Shown here: positions 62,338 to 64,000 of the stretch, piece by piece | Position numbering within the stretch: the first letter of the stretch is position 1 | How the letters are laid out: each line of letters starts with the position of its first letter | NCBI RefSeq assembly: GCF_000721265.1 | Contig: NZ_JOFZ01000007.1 | Location: forward strand, 342,402-406,401 | Direction of reading: 5' to 3' | DNA: 64,000 nt | Source: Streptomyces sp. NRRL F-5126 | Lineage (GTDB): Bacteria > Actinomycetota > Actinomycetes > Streptomycetales > Streptomycetaceae | Notes under the pieces: model-generated | The model's database searches: none | The model's input: the letters and a program-made list of their open reading frames with translations, nothing else | What the model was told of the DNA's origin: nothing | Position numbers and translations under genes: made by a program

Positions 62338-63903
62338 GTGCTGACGATACGCAGAACATGGCGAACGGCGGTGGCCGCCACTTTCGCGGTCGCTGCGGTG
62401 GCGGTCGCAACTCCGGCCGCGCACGCTGTCACAACGACGCTCGTCCTGGAGACCCAGGAGAACTACTACCTCCCCACCGAGGGTGAGGGCCCGAACCTGG
62501 GCCTCGGTATCACCGCCTCGGGTGGGGACGCACATGACGTCTCGGTCGCGATCGACGCGTCGTCCCTGGCCGGCAAGGCGACGATGGTGGTCACGGGGGA
62601 CTGCGTGAGCACCGGCACCCTGAAGGTGAGGTGCGACGTCGGCCCGCTGTCGGGCGGGCAGTCGATCGACCCGTTCTTCCTGAAGCCGACCGCGGCCGCC
62701 GGGGCGGGCGACACGGGCGCCATCACCTACACCGCCACCGCCTCCGACGCGGCGACCGTGACGGGGAGGACGGACGTCCTGATCGGCGGGCCGAAGCTCG
62801 TCAGCCGGCCCTATCCGGCGCTGAAGGGCATCGCGCCCGGCGCCGTCTTCGAGCGCACGCCCGCCTTCGCCAACACCGGCCCGGCCCCCGCCGACAAGGG
62901 TGTCATGCTGTGGGTGCAGGACTCAGAAGGCGTCATGCTCGCTCGCGACTACTCCAACTGCCACTACTCGAAGCGGCCCGACGTCGGCGCCTGGTGCCGG
63001 TTCGACACCCCGGTCGCGCCCGGCGCGGCCTACGAGACGGACGCGCCACTGCGCTACAGCGCCTCCACGGACACGATGTACGGCTACAACACCTACGTCG
63101 TGTGGCCGGTCGGCGCCACCGCGCCCGACTCCTTCGACCCGTCCGACTTCCCCGAGAGCGGCACCGGCGCGCCGCTGGGCCTGAAGTCCGTCGCCTCCGG
63201 CTCCGGGTTCACCGGCTCCGGATACGGTACTTTTGCCACCACCCAGCACGCTGACTACCAGGCGCTCGGTGACACCGTCGAGGGCAAGGTCGGCGAGACG
63301 GTGAGCATCACCGTGGGCGTGCGGAACAACGGTCCTGGCCGGATGGGCTTCCCGTGGATGGATGCCGGCAACTCCGGCACGTTCGTGGTGACCCCGCCCT
63401 CCGGCACCACCATCATCGGCGCCCCGGGCCCAGGCGAGCAGGGCGACCCCGGGCCGCTGTGGAACTGCACACCGGGCAGGGCCGGCGCGAAGAGCTACAC
63501 CTGTGACATCGCCGACACGGACTTCCGGCCGGGCGACCGTGTGACCCAGGAGTTCACGTTGCGGATCGACCGGGCCGTCCACGGCGCGCGGGGCAAAGTG
63601 CGGGCGGTGGAGAACCCCAAGTACCCCAATCGTGACGATGAGTCGGCGAACGACAGCGCGGTGATCGTGGTGAAGGCGACCGGCCCGGCGACGTCCAGCC
63701 CGCCACCCGGCGCCTCCGCATCACCGTCGGCCACCGTGAGCCCGTCCGGAGGAACCAAGGGAGAAACGACGACCGGCGGCAAGCTCGCCGCCACGGGCGC
63801 GGACGGGGCCCTGCAGAGGGCGGGCATCGCCGTCCTGCTGGTGGCAGGCGGCGCGCTGGTCTTCCTGGCGGTGCAAAGGTCGCGGTCGCGCGGCGGCCAC
63901 TAA
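62338..63903 (+). CDS. Sortase-anchored secreted surface protein
   Basis: A 521-residue exported protein. A Sec signal (RRTWRTAVAATFAVAAVAVA, cleavage near AAHAV) precedes a mature part of about 420 residues with repeated beta-sandwich character (PAFANTGPAPADKGVMLWVQ; TVSITVGVRNNGPGRMGFPW), resembling DUF11/COG1361-type surface modules. Four cysteines occur in pairs (about DCVSTGTLKVRCD and NCTPGRAGAKSYTCD). A Pro/Ser/Thr-rich wall-spanning stretch leads to LAATGADG, a class E sortase motif, then a helix (AGIAVLLVAGGALVFLAVQ) and a basic tail. The GTG at 62338 has no clear ribosome binding site. The function is unknown. Confidence 0.82.
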   Translation: MLTIRRTWRTAVAATFAVAAVAVATPAAHAVTTTLVLETQENYYLPTEGEGPNLGLGITASGGDAHDVSVAIDASSLAGKATMVVTGDCVSTGTLKVRCDVGPLSGGQSIDPFFLKPTAAAGAGDTGAITYTATASDAATVTGRTDVLIGGPKLVSRPYPALKGIAPGAVFERTPAFANTGPAPADKGVMLWVQDSEGVMLARDYSNCHYSKRPDVGAWCRFDTPVAPGAAYETDAPLRYSASTDTMYGYNTYVVWPVGATAPDSFDPSDFPESGTGAPLGLKSVASGSGFTGSGYGTFATTQHADYQALGDTVEGKVGETVSITVGVRNNGPGRMGFPWMDAGNSGTFVVTPPSGTTIIGAPGPGEQGDPGPLWNCTPGRAGAKSYTCDIADTDFRPGDRVTQEFTLRIDRAVHGARGKVRAVENPKYPNRDDESANDSAVIVVKATGPATSSPPPGASASPSATVSPSGGTKGETTTGGKLAATGADGALQRAGIAVLLVAGGALVFLAVQRSRSRGGH

Positions 63904-64000
63904 CCTCGACTATTCAGCGGAATTGGTTGAGCTGATGCCCTGGTAGCAGAAAGGTGCCGCTGAGCTGCAAGGATGCGACTGTCGAGGAAGCATCGGGTGC

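Noticed and set aside
1..64000. CRISPR arrays, tRNA or rRNA genes, and antibiotic biosynthetic (PKS/NRPS) clusters
   Set aside because: No regularly spaced repeats, no cloverleaf or rRNA-like sequence and no PKS/NRPS domains were seen on reading both strands.

Overview
The window is GC-rich actinobacterial DNA, most likely Streptomyces: high G+C throughout, GTG and ATG starts behind strong purine-rich ribosome binding sites, many translationally overlapping genes (ATGA or GTGA), Tat and lipoprotein secretion signals, and an LAXTG-type sortase substrate. A tap/tpg gene pair at 59.5-62.2 kb encodes the telomere-associated and telomere terminal proteins of linear Streptomyces replicons. With the broken genes, insertion-sequence scraps and catabolic islands around it, this points to the arm of a linear chromosome or a linear plasmid rather than the conserved core.

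Layout. 0-3.2 kb: the 5' part of an MHS-type transporter, then a divergent pair for polyhydroxybutyrate use (3-hydroxybutyrate dehydrogenase and a secreted PHB depolymerase). 3.3-11 kb: an acyl-CoA catabolic cluster (acyl-CoA ligase, quinone oxidoreductase-like protein, acyl-CoA dehydrogenase, SDR, enoyl-CoA hydratase, alpha-methylacyl-CoA racemase-like protein) with its own TetR regulator. Two near-identical inverted repeats sit at its two promoter regions. 11-13.4 kb: an IS701-type transposase remnant, an aldo/keto reductase and decayed DNA.

13.4-38.7 kb: a large glycan-utilisation locus. The minus-strand operon runs from two sugar ABC permeases and a binding lipoprotein through two tandem GH38 alpha-mannosidases and a 2-hydroxyacid dehydrogenase to a DUF2264 protein. 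The plus strand carries a ROK regulator fused to a transposase-like DNA-binding head, a heparinase II/III-type protein, a CE3-like esterase, a GH71/99-like hydrolase, a CE7 deacetylase and a GH3 enzyme with binding modules. Signal peptides divide the work: the CE3-like, GH99-like and GH3 proteins are exported, while the GH38s, DUF2264, heparinase-like and CE7 enzymes look cytoplasmic. The enzyme mix suggests an acetylated, uronic-acid-containing mannan; fungal glucuronoxylomannan is my leading guess and xanthan-like polymers the alternative. A 13-bp AT-rich sequence shared by the regulator's own promoter and the region before the exported-enzyme operon is the probable regulatory link.

38.7-49 kb: a decayed ClC chloride channel gene, a two-component system divergent from a MacAB-like export cassette (lipoprotein, peptidoglycan-binding adaptor, ATPase, permease), an asparagine synthase gene split by one extra base, and a decayed stretch with an IS5-type scrap. 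49-58.8 kb: a seven-gene operon with a readable promoter and operator: TetR regulator, threonine-aldolase-like lyase, prolyl-oligopeptidase fused to a cupin, and a complete peptide ABC importer containing a permease-ATPase fusion. It looks like an import-cleave-lyase route for particular peptides. 58.9-64 kb: a truncated copy of the PHB depolymerase tail, then tap, tpg and a cell-wall-anchored surface protein.

The best candidates for something new are the transposase-head/ROK regulator with its glycan locus, and the TetR/lyase/peptidase-cupin/peptide-importer operon. I saw no tRNA, rRNA or CRISPR array.
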